A stretch of DNA of 64,000 bases from Nematopogon swammerdamellus (GCA_946902875.1 OX336350.1:19954048-20018047); one strand, 5' to 3'; positions 9,606 through 20,370 are shown, numbered from the stretch's first letter. Translations and numbers: made by a program. The notes: generated by a model not told the origin, from the sequence alone.

Positions 9606-9987
9606 AGCGGCAGGTGGCCGAGTGGTTTGGGCATGGGCTTCTCGTGCGAGAGGTCCCAGGTTCGAATCCGGTCGGCGGGTACCGATGAGTTGTTTTCTGA
9701 CGAAAAAATTTACGTGCATACCTACGCCTGCTGTTTCACCGTTCGGAACCGGTGTAAAACTGTAGGTCCCTTCCCTTGCCCCCCATTAGGTGGTAGCCTC
9801 AAATTGTAGCTGGGTTGGTACCACCGTATGGGAGCAAGATGGCCGCATAACAGCCTCGGTTGTGTTCTCCTCTAGTCCAGTATAGCCAGCAATTCAGGGA
9901 AGTCTCCGGTATAGCATCTACCTTCTCGTAGGTGATATTGGCTGGTCGGAGCATCTGCTTTGGCTCCTCCAACTCAGCCACCCATTT
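9606..9987 (+). mobile_element. SINE-B (tRNA-Ser/Leu-like head)
   Basis: The head at about 9611-9682 holds an A box (GGTGGCCGAGTGG) and a B box (GGTTCGAATCC) with type-II tRNA spacing. The body runs ACTGTAGGTCCCTTCCCTTG, GGTTGGTACCACCG, CTCTAGTCCAGTATAGCCAG and CAACTCAGCCACCC, then abuts the poly-T of a minus V2 SINE. Confidence 0.85.
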
Positions 9988-10466
9988 TTTTTTTTTTTTT
10001 TTTTATGGAACCTGACACGGTTGGCTACATCACCTACAACATCCGTGATGTCAGCCCATAACACAGGGTGAACTAGGTGCCATGTCAGTGCTTCCCTTCA
10101 TTTCATGTCGGCTACACTAAACTGGACGGAAAACACGAACTATTTACATAGCCGTTTCGACCGACGTTTCGATCAGTGCGGTGGTACCAACCCGGCCGGG
10201 ATAAACCCTACCACCTAGTAAGGTAAGAAGGGAAGGGACCTACAGTTTAACGTGGAATCCGAACCACGGTCAGCCTCCAACGGTCGAGCGGTCACCCATC
10301 CAATCACTGACCGCGCTCAGCGTTGCTTAATAACAGTTGACTAACCAACCGCGCCACTGAGCTACCGAGGCTGACGAATTTTCTTATCCCTTAGTCGACT
10401 TTTACGACATGCGACGGGGAGAGATGCAGTGGGGCTATTCTTTTTAAGTACCGACCCCACACGGTA
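9988..10466 (-). mobile_element. V2 SINE (alpha+beta+gamma), full length
   Basis: Same architecture as 3659-4135, with a long poly-A (as T on +). The beta head covers about 10250-10376. The SINE-B before it ends exactly here, so the SINE appears to have landed in the other SINE's tail. Confidence 0.85.
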
Positions 10467-10775
10467 CAAAAACCGGATAGCATAAAAAAAAGGTAATACC
10501 CAGCAGCAAAGGCCAGTTTTGTGATATGAGTTTAAAAATACACTATTAAAAACAAATCATAGCATTAAATAGAAAAGTTAATCTTGAACGTCATTGTTTT
10601 AATTTTCCGAATTGGTGTGGTATCCGAAGAGAAATCGTAGGCACCTAATTTTGACGTTTTATTCGCTTTTTTTTTTATTTCGTAAAACAACCAAAATATG
10701 CCTTATATTATTTAGATTTTATGATAAACTGTCTTCTAATATAATACAATTAGATGATAATAATACCAAGCACAG

Positions 10776-11108
10776 TACCGTGTGGGGGCGGTACTTAGAA
10801 AGAATATCCCCACTGCATCTCTCCCCATGCATGTCGTAAAAGGCGACAGGGATAAGGACAAGATGCCGTGCTAAAGGGCGACAGGCTCGCCACCTCTCAC
10901 CTTGGCACGGTACTTCCACCGAGTCATGCAGCAGGTGGGTCTTCGTGCCTTACTTGCTGCTTGATCGATTTAATCTTGTTCGAATACTTTGCGAAACGTG
11001 GTGGCCGGTGTTGTGCTGTAATTGACCAGAGTTCTTGCAGCACAACACCGATTACTCTGCTTACCCCGATTGTCGGGATTCAGCGTGTGTGATATGTATA
11101 TGTATGTA
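10776..11108 (+). mobile_element. V4 SINE, full length
   Basis: Alpha+delta from TACCGTGTGGGGGCGGTACT to GTGTGATATGTATATGTATG; about 333 bp and very close to 8052-8383. Confidence 0.8.
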
Positions 11109-11109
11109 G

Positions 11110-11770
11110 ATGATAATAATTTAAAAGGACGAATTAAACAAATTTTAAAAAAGAGTTATTAAACTGTTAAGGATGCATTAACTGACCGTAATTTTATCTA
11201 AGAGTCTGACTCACAGAAATCCTAAGTGATCTGTGGTCTGACTACTGTTTTTCCTACTAACAAACTTTGACAAATTGGATACACTTTGTATCTTTAAATT
11301 TATAATATGACTTATTTATTACATTTCTTTGTAATAAACGTAAACTAATGGTTTTTTAGTTGACTTGATATATGAAGTATCAAAATTGACGATGACACTA
11401 TACACCAGATATGGGTAATGTAAATAGGCAGAGTGGTCAGATTCTTCAGTCATGTTTATGCTATAAATATTAATGTTCTTGTGAGCGGTAGTATGGGTTA
11501 ATTAATTTGTACGTCACTATAATATAATACCTACTTATAAGCTTATAAACAAAACATTGTGACTTGCGAAGTTTGTTTGTCAGTTGTTCTTCGCATTGAA
11601 TTTAGAACTGGCGGAATTTTCGACATGTCCAAGCGTTGGTTACCTACGCCTTTTGATGAAATTATACAATAAACATTAAGCATGACTTGTAATTTTTCAA
11701 AATTTTAATTTTGCTTGAACAATACACCGAAATATGGTATAAACGAAACGTGTTTTTTTTTCAAAGTTTT
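11110..11770. other. no gene seen
   Basis: AT-rich single-copy DNA. A weak imperfect hairpin (AGTCTGACTCACAG ... CTGTGGTCTGACT, 11202-11243) is the only structure I noticed. Confidence 0.4.
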
Positions 11771-11771
11771 T

Positions 11772-12112
11772 TTTTAGGGTTCATTATCCGTCGTACGGGT
11801 CCCTATTACTAAGCCTACGCCGTCTGTCTGTCTGTCTGTCTGTCCGTCTGTCCGAGGGCTGTATCTCTTGAACCGTAATAGGTAGCCCGTTTAAATTTTC
11901 ATAGAATATGTGTTATTATGGCCGTTATAACAACAAAAAAATAAAAATAACAAAAAGTAAAAAATTCCGCATTTCCATTTCGTCGTAACGGGTACACTGA
12001 ACTGAACGGAAAATTCGCTAACGATTTACATAACCGCTTTCGACCCGACCGACCTTTCTTTCAGTGCGGTGGTATCAACCCGGGCAGGTTAAACCCTGCC
12101 ACCTAGTAAATG
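11772..12112 (-). mobile_element. C-element fragment followed by gamma fragment
   Basis: 11772-11975 is the tail half of a C-element (TTAGGGTTCATTATCCGTCG, (CTGT)n, ATAGAATATGTGTTATTATG). It changes at once into the middle of a SINE gamma body on the minus strand (GGGTACACTGAACTGAACGG to TGCCACCTAGTAAATGG). Confidence 0.65.
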
Positions 12113-12242
12113 GATTAACCAGCCAGGTTAAATCATACCACTTTTGATGGTTTAGAACTAAAAATAATTAAATAGAAAATAAATAACACATTTATAAAAT
12201 CCGACTACAAAAACGAAGGCAACAGTGAGAAAAGTTGATAAA

Positions 12243-12632
12243 AAATCGGTCAAGTGCGAGTCGAACTCGCGCACCGAGGGTTCCGTATCGCCATGCCATG
12301 GTCAGCGCCACTCACGCCATATATAGCATGTTTATGAAATGCTTCATATTAGTTAAAATTTCACAATTAGTTAAAATGCTTCATACTCTTTTCGGTAGAT
12401 GGCGCGCTTACACTTTTTAGTTTCTTCTATGGGAACCACCGTGAATTTTTACTTTTTCTTATTTTTATTATTTGTTGTTATATCGGTCATAATAAATAAC
12501 ACATATTCTGTGAAAATTTCAACGGGCTACCTATTACGGTTCAAGAGATACAGCCCTCGGACAGACAGACAGACAGACAGACGGTGTAGGCGTAGTAATA
12601 GGGTCCCGTACCGGATACGGAACCCTAAAAAT
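12243..12632 (+). mobile_element. C-element, full length
   Basis: From CGGTCAAGTGCGAGTCGAAC to GGATACGGAACCCTAAAAAT, with GGTCAGCGCCACTCACGCCA, GTAGATGGCGCGCTTACACT and (CAGA)n. Good reference copy of the long subtype with the CGCCATGCCATGG region. Confidence 0.8.
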
Positions 12633-12639
12633 TTAACCT

Positions 12640-12956
12640 CGTCAACATCAGGCCGTGCGTGAGTCAGATAGGGCAGGACGAAGTTCTTCCATTATTTTGG
12701 GCTGCAAGGTAACTTGCATTGTCGACGTGTGTTTAAGAGATAAGGTTAATGTCACTAAACGGATAAGAGACTTAGCAGAAAACCCTGACATATCTTATCG
12801 AACCCACTCAGTAGGTGGTCGACTTTTTTTTTCTAAGAAAACATCTCTAAAACCTACATTAGATAGAATTCTTTTAAACTTTACCGTTTCGTGCATGTAC
12901 CTATCTACATAATATAAGCGACCAAACAAAAGTTGCTCATAGTATGAAAACAGTCC
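12640..12956. other. no gene seen
   Basis: Single-copy. A short open frame crosses it (12655-12912) but shows no family features. Confidence 0.4.
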
Positions 12957-12980
12957 TAGTAACTTTACATACATACATAT

Positions 12981-15112
12981 AGTCCGGTCGCCCGTAGAAC
13001 ATTCATATTACCAAAAAGGTTACCGCTTGGCTTAGTGAAATTGTTATAAATTACGGCATTTTAAACACAAAAACCCAAGTCTTAAAGATCGCGAATGGGC
13101 GCAACCGTATTCGGTGACAAGTCGAAAATCGCCAAAAATGTCGGTAAATTAATTTTTAAGGTTACCGATTCTTTTCACTATAGTTATGTTCTCCAGCTTA
13201 TTTCAATTATCACACGTCATCATAAGACCATGGCAAGTGGGCATACACTGGTTTAAGACCACATGAAGTCAGCCGATTTTGACGTTAAATTACTTTTTGA
13301 GGTTACCGCTTCAAATTTATACAGCAGCTAATAGACCCTCTGTACAAACCACATACCCAATTTAAGACCCTTTCTGTGGGCGCTTCAGATTTTAAGACCC
13401 ATTTTGTCGGCGAAGAAAAATTTAAAAAAATTGTATTAAAGTACGTAAATACATACATAATGTACATACCACACGCTGTATTCCGACAATCAGGGTAAGC
13501 AGAGTAATCGGCGTTGTGCTGCAAGTACACCTATAAGTCCTGTTGCCCGTAGAACATTCATATTACCAAAAAGGTTACCGCTTGGCTATGTGAAATTGTT
13601 ATAAATTACGCCATTTTAAACACAAAAGCCCAAATCTGAAAGATCGCAAATGGGCGCAACCATATTCGGTGACAAGTCGAAAATTTCCAAAAATTTCAGT
13701 AATTTACTTTTCGAGGTTACCGCTTCTTTTCACTGTAGTTATGTTCTCCAGCTTATTTCAATTATCACACGTCATCATAAGACCATGGCAAGTGGGCATA
13801 CACTGATTTAAGACCACATGAAGTCAGCCGATTATGACGATAATTTAATTTTTGAGGTTACCGCTTCAAATTTATACAGCAGCTAATAGACCCTCTGCAC
13901 AAACCACATACCCATTTTAAGACCCTTTCTGTGGGCGCTTTAGATTTTAAGACCCATTTTGTCGGCGAAGAAAAATAAAATAAAATGGTATTAAAGTACG
14001 TAAATACATACATAATGTACATACCACACGCTGCATTCCGACAATCAGGGTAAGCAGAGTAATCGGCGTTGTGCTGCAAGTACACCTAGTCCTGTCGCCC
14101 GTAGAACATTCATATTACCAAAAAGGTTACCGCTTGGCTATGTGAAATTGTTATAAATTACGCCATTTTAAACACGAAAACCCAAATCTGAAAGATCGCA
14201 AATGGGCGCAACCATATTCGGTGACAAGTCAAAAATCTCCAAAAATGTCAGTAATTTACTTTTCGAGGTTACCGCTTCTTCTCACTGTAGTTATGTTCTC
14301 CAGCTTATTTCAATGACCACACGTCATCGTAAGACCATGGCAAGTGGGCATACACTGATTTAAGACCACTTGAAATCAGCCGATTTTGACGTTAAATTAC
14401 TTTTTGAGGTTACCGCTTCAAATTTATACAGCAGCTAATAGACCCTCTGTACAAACCACATACCCATTTTAAGACCCTTTCTGTGGGCGCTTTAGATTTT
14501 AAGACCCATTTTGTCGGCGAAGAAAAATAAAAAAAATTGTATTAAAGTACGTAAATACATACATAATGTACATACCACACGCTGCATTCCGCCAATCAGG
14601 GTAAGCAGAGTAATCGGCGTTGTGCTGCAAGTACACCTAGTCCTGTCGCCCGTAGAACATTCATATTACCAAAAAGGTTACCGCTTGGCTATGTGAAATT
14701 GTTATAAATTACGCCATTTTAAACACGAAAACCCAAATCTGAAAGATCGCAAATGGGCGCAACCATATTCGTGACAAGTCAAAAATCTCCAAAAATGTCA
14801 GTAATTTACTTTCCGAGGTTACCGCTTCTTTTCACTATAGTTATAATCTGCAGCTTATTTCAATTACCACACGTCATCGTAAGACCATGGCAAGTGGGCA
14901 TACTCTAATTTATGACCAGATGAAGTCAGACGATTTTGACGATAATTTACTTTTTGAGGTTACCGCTTCAAATTTATATAGCAGTTAATAGACCCTCTGT
15001 CCAAATCACATACCTAGTTTCAGACTCTTTCTGTGGGCGCTTTAGATTTTAAGACCTATTTTGTCGGCAAAGAAAACTTTCAAAAAATGGTATTAAAATA
15101 CGTACATACATA
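12981..15112 (+). repeat. left foldback arm: four tandem units
   Basis: Units start at 12981, 13536, 14088 and 14639, with lengths 555, 552 and 551; the fourth is truncated near 15112. Each runs from CCCGTAGAACATTCATATTA through GGGCGCAACC, AAGACCATGGCAAGTGGGC and GACCCATTTTGTCGGCG to a 70-bp segment (TACCACACGCTG ... TTGTGCTGCAAGTAC) that matches the 3' end of the V4 SINE in reverse. Confidence 0.9.
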
Positions 15113-15117
15113 AATAT

Positions 15118-15400
15118 GTACTGTCATTCAGTTGATTGTGTTACACAACGGTACCACCGATTAATGTACATAATATGTATGTTTATTATATACATATATA
15201 TGCTTATTAAAATATTTATGTAGTATTCCTATTTAGTGTATCATACATATTTCTTTACAGTCTAACACATTGCCACTAACTATTCTTGTTCGCCTGCATG
15301 TACTTCTCCCACATCCCAAAGGTTAGTTAGAATAGAATGTCTCGCGGCATTAAGCTCGCCTGTTGTACCTAATTTTTATAAATTGGTGTTCAATAAAGAA
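15118..15400 (-). mobile_element. CTTTATTG SINE-like element in the foldback loop
   Basis: Reverse copy of the element at 21605-21895: CATTCAGTTGATTGTGTTAC on the left, CTTCTCCCACATCCCAAAGG, GGCATTAAGCTCGCCTGTTG and GTTCAATAAAGAATATATAC on the right. Confidence 0.7.
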
Positions 15401-15404
15401 TATA

Positions 15405-15690
15405 TACATATACATGTACATACCACACGCTGTATTCCGACAATCCGGGTAAGAAGAGTATTGGGCGTTGTGCTGCAAGAACACCGATAAATTATAGCTC
15501 AACACCGAAGGTTTAGCAAAGTAATCGAACAAGATAACGATCGAGCAGCAAGTAAGCACAAAAACCCACCTGCTGCATGATGGAAGGACCGTGCCAGTGT
15601 GAGAGGTGCCTACCCTGTCGCTCTTGAGCACGGCATCTTGCCCTTATCCCTTTTACGACATGCACGGGGAAAGATGCAGTGGAGCTGGTA
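15405..15690 (-). mobile_element. V4 SINE in the foldback loop
   Basis: Delta+alpha on the minus strand, (ATAC)n tail at 15405-15422, ending near GATGCAGTGGAGCTGG, so the first 40 bp of alpha are lost. Divergent from the young copies. Confidence 0.75.
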
Positions 15691-16295
15691 TAAACGTTCT
15701 GTTATAAACCTTGTATTTATACTATATTGTATTACCATGCAATAGAATATAGGAGCACTACAACGTTCGTCATTCATCTCGCCACCCGCGCTCATGTGGA
15801 AATTACTGCAATGCAACGTCGCATTATCGCACTTTACCTAAAACTACGTCGCAGATTTTTGCGATGCGACGTCGCACCGTCAGTCGCACCGCGCACCGCA
15901 CGCGTACTCCTCCCGCAGTGATGTAAATTTAGTGAAACTAGATGCCGCCGACCTTTGTAAGTTTTACCTACGGTTAAATAATGTGTAATTTTTTCTAACA
16001 ATGAGTGGAAAGACATGTCTGGAACTATTATAAATTTTACAGAAAAATGTTTGAATAAGTGTAAAAAGTGTTTGTCCAACCAAATATAGAAGAATTCGTT
16101 TGCCAGACGATGTGTCGTCAGAAATTGGTTAGCTTATTCATATAAGTTCATATTTTACAAAGAAACTAAGTTTACTCGTATTTATACAAATATGTAAAAC
16201 TCAAATTTTAGGAATTTCGAACGAGCTCTCCTAACGAACGGACCGCGGCGAGTCACGACGCTTCTTAACAAAACAAAAACTAAGCTCTAATCTAA
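15691..16295. other. foldback loop remainder
   Basis: Contains CGTCGCA/TGCGACG motifs in alternating orientation (15818-15880: GCAACGTCGCATT, CTACGTCGCAG, GCGATGCGACGTCGCAC) and otherwise AT-rich sequence. No transposase frame found, so the element is non-autonomous as seen here. Confidence 0.45.
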
Positions 16296-17425
16296 AATGT
16301 TCTACGGGCGACAGGACTAGGTGTACTTGCAGCACAACGCCGATTACTCTGCTTACCCTGTTTGTCGGAATGCAGCGTGTGGTTTGTACATTATGTATGT
16401 ATTTACGTACTTTAATACCATTTTTTGAAATTTTTCTTCGCCGACAAAATGGGTCTTAAAATCTAAAGCGCCCACAGAAAGGGTCTTAAAATGGGTATGT
16501 GGTTTGTACAAAGGGTCTATTAGCTGCTGTATAAATTTGAAGCGGTAACCTCAAAACGTAAATTATCGTCATAATCGGCTGACTTCATGTGGTCTTAAAT
16601 CAGTGTATGCCCACTTGCCATGGTCTTACGATGACGTGTGGTAATTGAAATAAGCTGGAGAACATAACTACAGTGAAAAGAAGCGGTAACCTCGAAAAGT
16701 AAATTACTGAAATTTTTGGAAATTTTCGACTTGTGACCGAATATGGTTGCGCCCATTTGCGATCTTTCAGATTTGGGCTTTTGTGTTTAAAATAGCGTAA
16801 TTTATAACAATTTCACATGGCCAAGCGGTAACCTTTTTGGTAATATGAATGTTCTACGGGCGACAGGACTTATAGGTGTACTTGCAGCACAACGCCGATT
16901 ACTCTGCTTACCCTGATTGTCGGAATACAGCGTGTGGTATGTACATTATGTATGTACTTACGTACTTTAATACAATTTTTAAAAATTTTTCTTCGCCGAC
17001 AAAATGGGTCTTAAAATCTAAAGCGCCCACAGAAAGGGTCTTAAAATGGGTATGTGGTTTGTACAGAGGATCTATTAGCTGCTGTATAAATTTGAAGCGG
17101 TAACCTCAAAAAGTAATTTAACGTCAAAATCGGCTGACTTCATGTGGTCTTAAACCAGTGTATGCCCACTTGCCATGGTCTTACGATGACGTGTGGTAAT
17201 TGAAATAAGCTGGAGAACATAACTATAGTGAAAATAATCGGTAACCTCAAAAAGTAATTTACCGACATTTTTGGCGATTTTCGACTTGTCACCGAATACG
17301 GTTGCGCCCATTCGCGATCTTTAAGACTTGGGTTATTGTGTTTAAAATGCCGTAATTTATAACAATTTCACTAAGCCAAGCGGTAACTTTTTTGGTAATA
17401 TGAATGTTCTACGGGCGACCGGACT
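16296..17425 (-). repeat. right foldback arm: two inverted units
   Basis: A 23-bp partial unit (16296-16318), a 552-bp unit (16319-16870) and a 555-bp terminal unit (16871-17425). Their lengths and variants mirror the second and first units of the left arm. Confidence 0.9.
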
Positions 17426-17555
17426 AATACATATACACGCCTGTTTCCCGGTGGGGTAGGCAGAGACAACGGATCTCCACGTGCCACGATCCTGACACAC
17501 CTCTGCCGCCTCTTCCACTCCAACTTAACTAACTAGTAACTTAGTAACTTTACAT

Positions 17556-17857
17556 TGAATATAATAGAATGGAAACTCTTTATTGCAAACAATGGAAAGA
17601 AGAACAGTGCACGACTAGAAACAAGAAATACAGGAGTGCGCAGAGGCGGACTTATCAAGTGATTTCTTCCAGACAACCTTTCGGTGATGAGGAATAAAAT
17701 ACAGAGAAATAAATAAGGATAGTGCAAACGAAAGGGAGGAGGAATACGTGTTTTATTTTTATGAATATACCTACATGTAACATAGATACAATGTATAGGA
17801 CATAGATACTACATACAAATAACACATACTATACTAAACTAATCCACAAGTAATAGG
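17556..17857 (+). mobile_element. CTTTATTG SINE-like element
   Basis: ATAGAATGGAAACTCTTTAT, then TGCAAACAATGG, GCAGAGGCGGACTTATCAAG and TTTCTTCCAGACAACCTTTC. A diverged relative of 21605-21895. Confidence 0.55.
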
Positions 17858-17905
17858 TCCATGTGCGTCGCTAGACACCTTATGGGTGTCTCGGCGGCAC
17901 ATGTA

Positions 17906-18082
17906 CAAGGTCTGTTAACCAAAGCTGGCGCGTGCACAGTACTCACACCAATGCAATTGTGCAAGTGCGAGTAAGACAGATCGGGTTTTCGTGATGCGTA
18001 TGCCCCGATCTGTCTCACTCGCACTTGCACAATTGCATTGGTGTGAGTACTGTGCACGCGCCAGCTTTGGTTAACCGACCTG
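17906..18082. mobile_element. palindromic TA-flanked MITE
   Basis: Nearly perfect palindrome: arms of about 77 bp (GGTCTGTTAACCAAAGCTGG ... GTAAGACAGATCGGG and its complement) around an 18-bp centre (TTTTCGTGATGCGTATGC). Ends are CAAGGTC and GACCTG, with TA at 17904-17905 and TA after the second copy of the hAT duplication (19451-19452). Tc1/mariner-type target is inferred from TA. Confidence 0.75.
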
Positions 18083-19442
18083 TCATAGGCGCCGACTACG
18101 TGGGTGCTCGGGGGCTCCAGCACCCACGAGGGGTGAGTAGTGGGTGCGGAGCACCCACGACGATAGATATAAAAACTGATCAGTAATCGGATTTGAGCTA
18201 CATAAAAGTGCCTTATTTACTTACAAGCCTTTGAGCGGCCACATTTACACATTCGCACTAGTGGCGCGACGAAGGGTCAGTATCCGTGGTCAGACTGGAT
18301 ATAGCGAACGTTACTATAGTACCTACTCCTGTATTATTCCATACCATTCAATAGAATATAGGGACATTACATGCGTAGGTACATCGTGCAAATGTGTAAA
18401 TGCGTCAAATGCAAAACATTGTGCGAACGTTTTGCGAATCCATGCTGCCGGGTGCCGGGAGAATTAGTGAAAAATTGGAGAAGCATATGTCCAGCAGTGG
18501 ACGTCAACACGTTGATGATGATGATGATTGTTCAATAAAAAAAAAAGCCTCAGGTGCACTCCGGGAGTGCCGGCAGAAGTGATGCAACGTAACATTGCTT
18601 AAAAAAAAAGTTTAAGTTTATTTATAAAGAAGGTTTAAAAAAAATAAAAAAAAAATAATAAAAAACTAATGTAAAATTTTGTAGAACGGACAGACATGCA
18701 TTTGTTACGGAACCCTACATTCATTTTGCAGAACTTAGTAGAATGGACAGACATAAACGTGTTACGGAACCCTACTTTTATTATAAAATAACCGTCGGAG
18801 GACCTTGCTTGAAAATTCAAAAATTTTGTAGAACGGACAGACATGCATTTGTCACGGAACCCTTCATTCATTTTGAAATAAATGTTAAATTTAGTAGAAC
18901 GGACAAGACATGCATTTGTTAGGGAACCCAACATTCATTTTGCAGAACTTAGTAGAATGGACAGACATAAACGTGTTACGGAACCCTACTTTTATTATGA
19001 AATAACCGTCGGAGGTCCTTGGTTGAAAATTGTAAAATTTAGTAGAACGGACAGACATGCATTTGTTACGGAACCCTACAATTCATTTTGCAGAACTTAG
19101 TAGAATGGACAGACATAGACGTGTTACGAAATGAAACCCTACAACCGAAACCGGGAGTGGCAGCAGATCCCGTGCCAATCGTAACTTAACCCTTATTGCA
19201 ATGACTTATTGCAGTTACAATTTAAATAATAATGTCGCTGTCGCGGTGTTACGAACAGAATTGATCCCGTGCCACTGTAACTTAACCCTTAATGCAAGAC
19301 TTAAGGTTACATTTCGCTTTTCGAGACTGACGAGGACGCGATGACGCGAGTTAAAATTTTTTTACCCAAGCGCCGCTAAAGAAGTTTTCACTTCAAAAAT
19401 TGCATGAGCACCCACGAGGATTTCTAAAAGTCGGCGCCCCTG
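18083..19442. mobile_element. hAT-type element, 1.36 kb
   Basis: Perfect 8-bp duplication CCGACCTG (18075-18082, 19443-19450). Ends CATAGGCGCCGACT and AGTCGGCGCCCCTG match at 12 of 14 positions, with GTGGGTGCTC subterminal on both sides. No transposase frame. The interior holds a LINE 3' scrap (18478-18530, TGTCCAGCAGTGGACGTCAA) and the tandem array 18660-19135. Confidence 0.8.
18660..19135 (+). repeat. tandem array built from TTACGGAACCCTAC
   Basis: Seven or so variants of AGTAGAACGGACAGACATGC followed by ATTTGTTACGGAACCCTA, spaced about 60-115 bp. Two alternating types (GGACAGACATAAACGTG and GGACAGACATGCATTTG) give a higher-order period of about 240-300 bp including AACCGTCGGAGG. The GGAACCCTA box and GGACAGAC recall the C-element tail. 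Confidence 0.75.
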
Positions 19443-19483
19443 CCGACCTGTAGCGCTTACTATAAAAAAAAAAACAAAAATTG

Positions 19484-19768
19484 GTAGCCGGTTAGTATTT
19501 TCACAGAATATGTGTTAATGCTGCGGATATGCTAACAAAAAATAAACAAAATAAAAATAAAAATATAAGGTAAAGAAGGCAGAAAACACAAGACTTTTCT
19601 TCAACGTTTTTGTGCTTTTGCTTTATCGCAAATACATACAAGCGTCAAACTTGGTGTGATTATAGTGCAAAGTCAAAATTATACAAAACAAAATAATAAA
19701 AACAGACCAATTACGTGCTGGTACGGAAACCTCGGTGCGCGAGTTTTACTCGCACTTGGTCGGTTTAT
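19484..19768 (-). mobile_element. C-element
   Basis: Minus copy lacking the outer tail: TAGCCGGTTAGTATTTTCAC, AATATGTGTTAATG, CAAACTTGGTGTGATTATAG, then TCGGTGCGCGAGTTTTACTC and CACTTGGTCGG. Same subtype as 1225-1820 and 30986-31375. Confidence 0.7.
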
Positions 19769-19769
19769 T

Positions 19770-20370
19770 TTTTTATTAAACGGTTTTATATTTTAGTTAA
19801 AATCCAGAGTCTCATTTATACCTATGACATATTTTCAAAGGATCAGCTGGTCGCATCGTGCGCTGCTTGGCCTCTCTGACTCAGCCAAAAACAATTTAAA
19901 ATAAAATAAAAAAATAATACAACATTGCAATTTATTTCTATTATTTATCCATAATGGGACGCCTCGGATTTTTGGGTGCTGGAGAGAATTGCGATTTGGT
20001 AACAGTAAGCGTGTGTCAGCACTTAACCGTCTTCACAACAGTACTCCATTGCTTTAAACAAGTAGCGGCAGTTATAGTAATGATCGGCGAAATTAATCGA
20101 AACTGTATGTGACATTTAGTCTGGGGGGCAGGGAGGGGAAGGGAGGTGGGGGAGGAGAGGGGTGGGGGCGCGGTGCCAAGTCGGCGGCGGCTTCAATGAA
20201 CTCGTCGGCGCACGCACAGTGGCAGCGCGGACACGACGTACGGAAATAAACCTCTATCAATTTGTTTTTATTAATTAAAAAAAAAGTACAGCTTCGCATT
20301 ACAACAACGGATCAGTAATTATTTTCGCCAATTAGAGATTTTCCGTAAAAGCAAATTTACAGTACACAAT
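19770..20370. other. single-copy DNA with a G-rich tract
   Basis: 20121-20170 on the + strand is almost pure purine with many runs of three to six G (GGGGGGCAGGGAGGGGAAGG onward), a strong G-quadruplex candidate. A GC-rich stretch follows to 20240. No gene recognised. Confidence 0.5.

Larger units (their letters stand above)
12980..17425. mobile_element. foldback transposon with tandem-unit arms
   Basis: Two inverted arms of about 553-bp units: left 12981-15112 (3.85 units), right 16296-17425 (2.04 units), loop 15113-16295. Termini read TAGTCCGGTCGCCCGTAGAA in both directions. The outermost units share a subtype absent from inner ones (GTCCGG end, GCTTAGTGAAAT, AAAATCGCCAAAAATGTCGG, ACTGGTTTAAGACC). 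The second units also match across arms (CACCTATAAGTCC joint, AAATTTCCAAAAATTTCAG). The arms are therefore true inverted copies, with extra units added inside the left arm. No transposase seen. Confidence 0.85.
12957..17555 (-). mobile_element. truncated RTE-like LINE interrupted by a foldback transposon
   Basis: TAGTAACTTTACAT at 12957-12970 and 17542-17555 is a perfect 14-bp duplication. Just inside, the left side has only (ACAT)n (12971-12979), the tail of an RTE-like LINE on the minus strand. The right side (17426-17541) has its last coding stretch, ACACCTCTGCCGCCTCTTCC and ACGCCTGTTTCCCGGTGGGG, matching 55448-55530. The 4.4 kb between is a later foldback insertion. Confidence 0.75.
17858..19475 (+). 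mobile_element. CR1-like 3' tail split by two nested DNA transposons
   Basis: Left part 17858-17905 (GCGTCGCTAGACACCTTATG to CACATGTA), right part 19451-19475 (TAGCGCTTACTATAAAAAAA). Joined through TA they match the tails at 790, 8420, 20908 and 44560. Inside are the MITE 17906-18082 and the hAT 18083-19442. Confidence 0.75.

Noticed and set aside
12655..12912. 85-codon open frame
   Set aside because: No recognisable domain, no splice signals I trust, and AT-rich single-copy context.
12981..15112. CRISPR array or chromosomal satellite
   Set aside because: Units of 553 bp have no repeat-spacer structure, and the mirrored array with specialised end units fits a foldback transposon better than a satellite.
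15834..16079. Transposase gene in the foldback loop
   Set aside because: Longest frames in the loop are under 85 codons and show no DDE or zinc-finger features.
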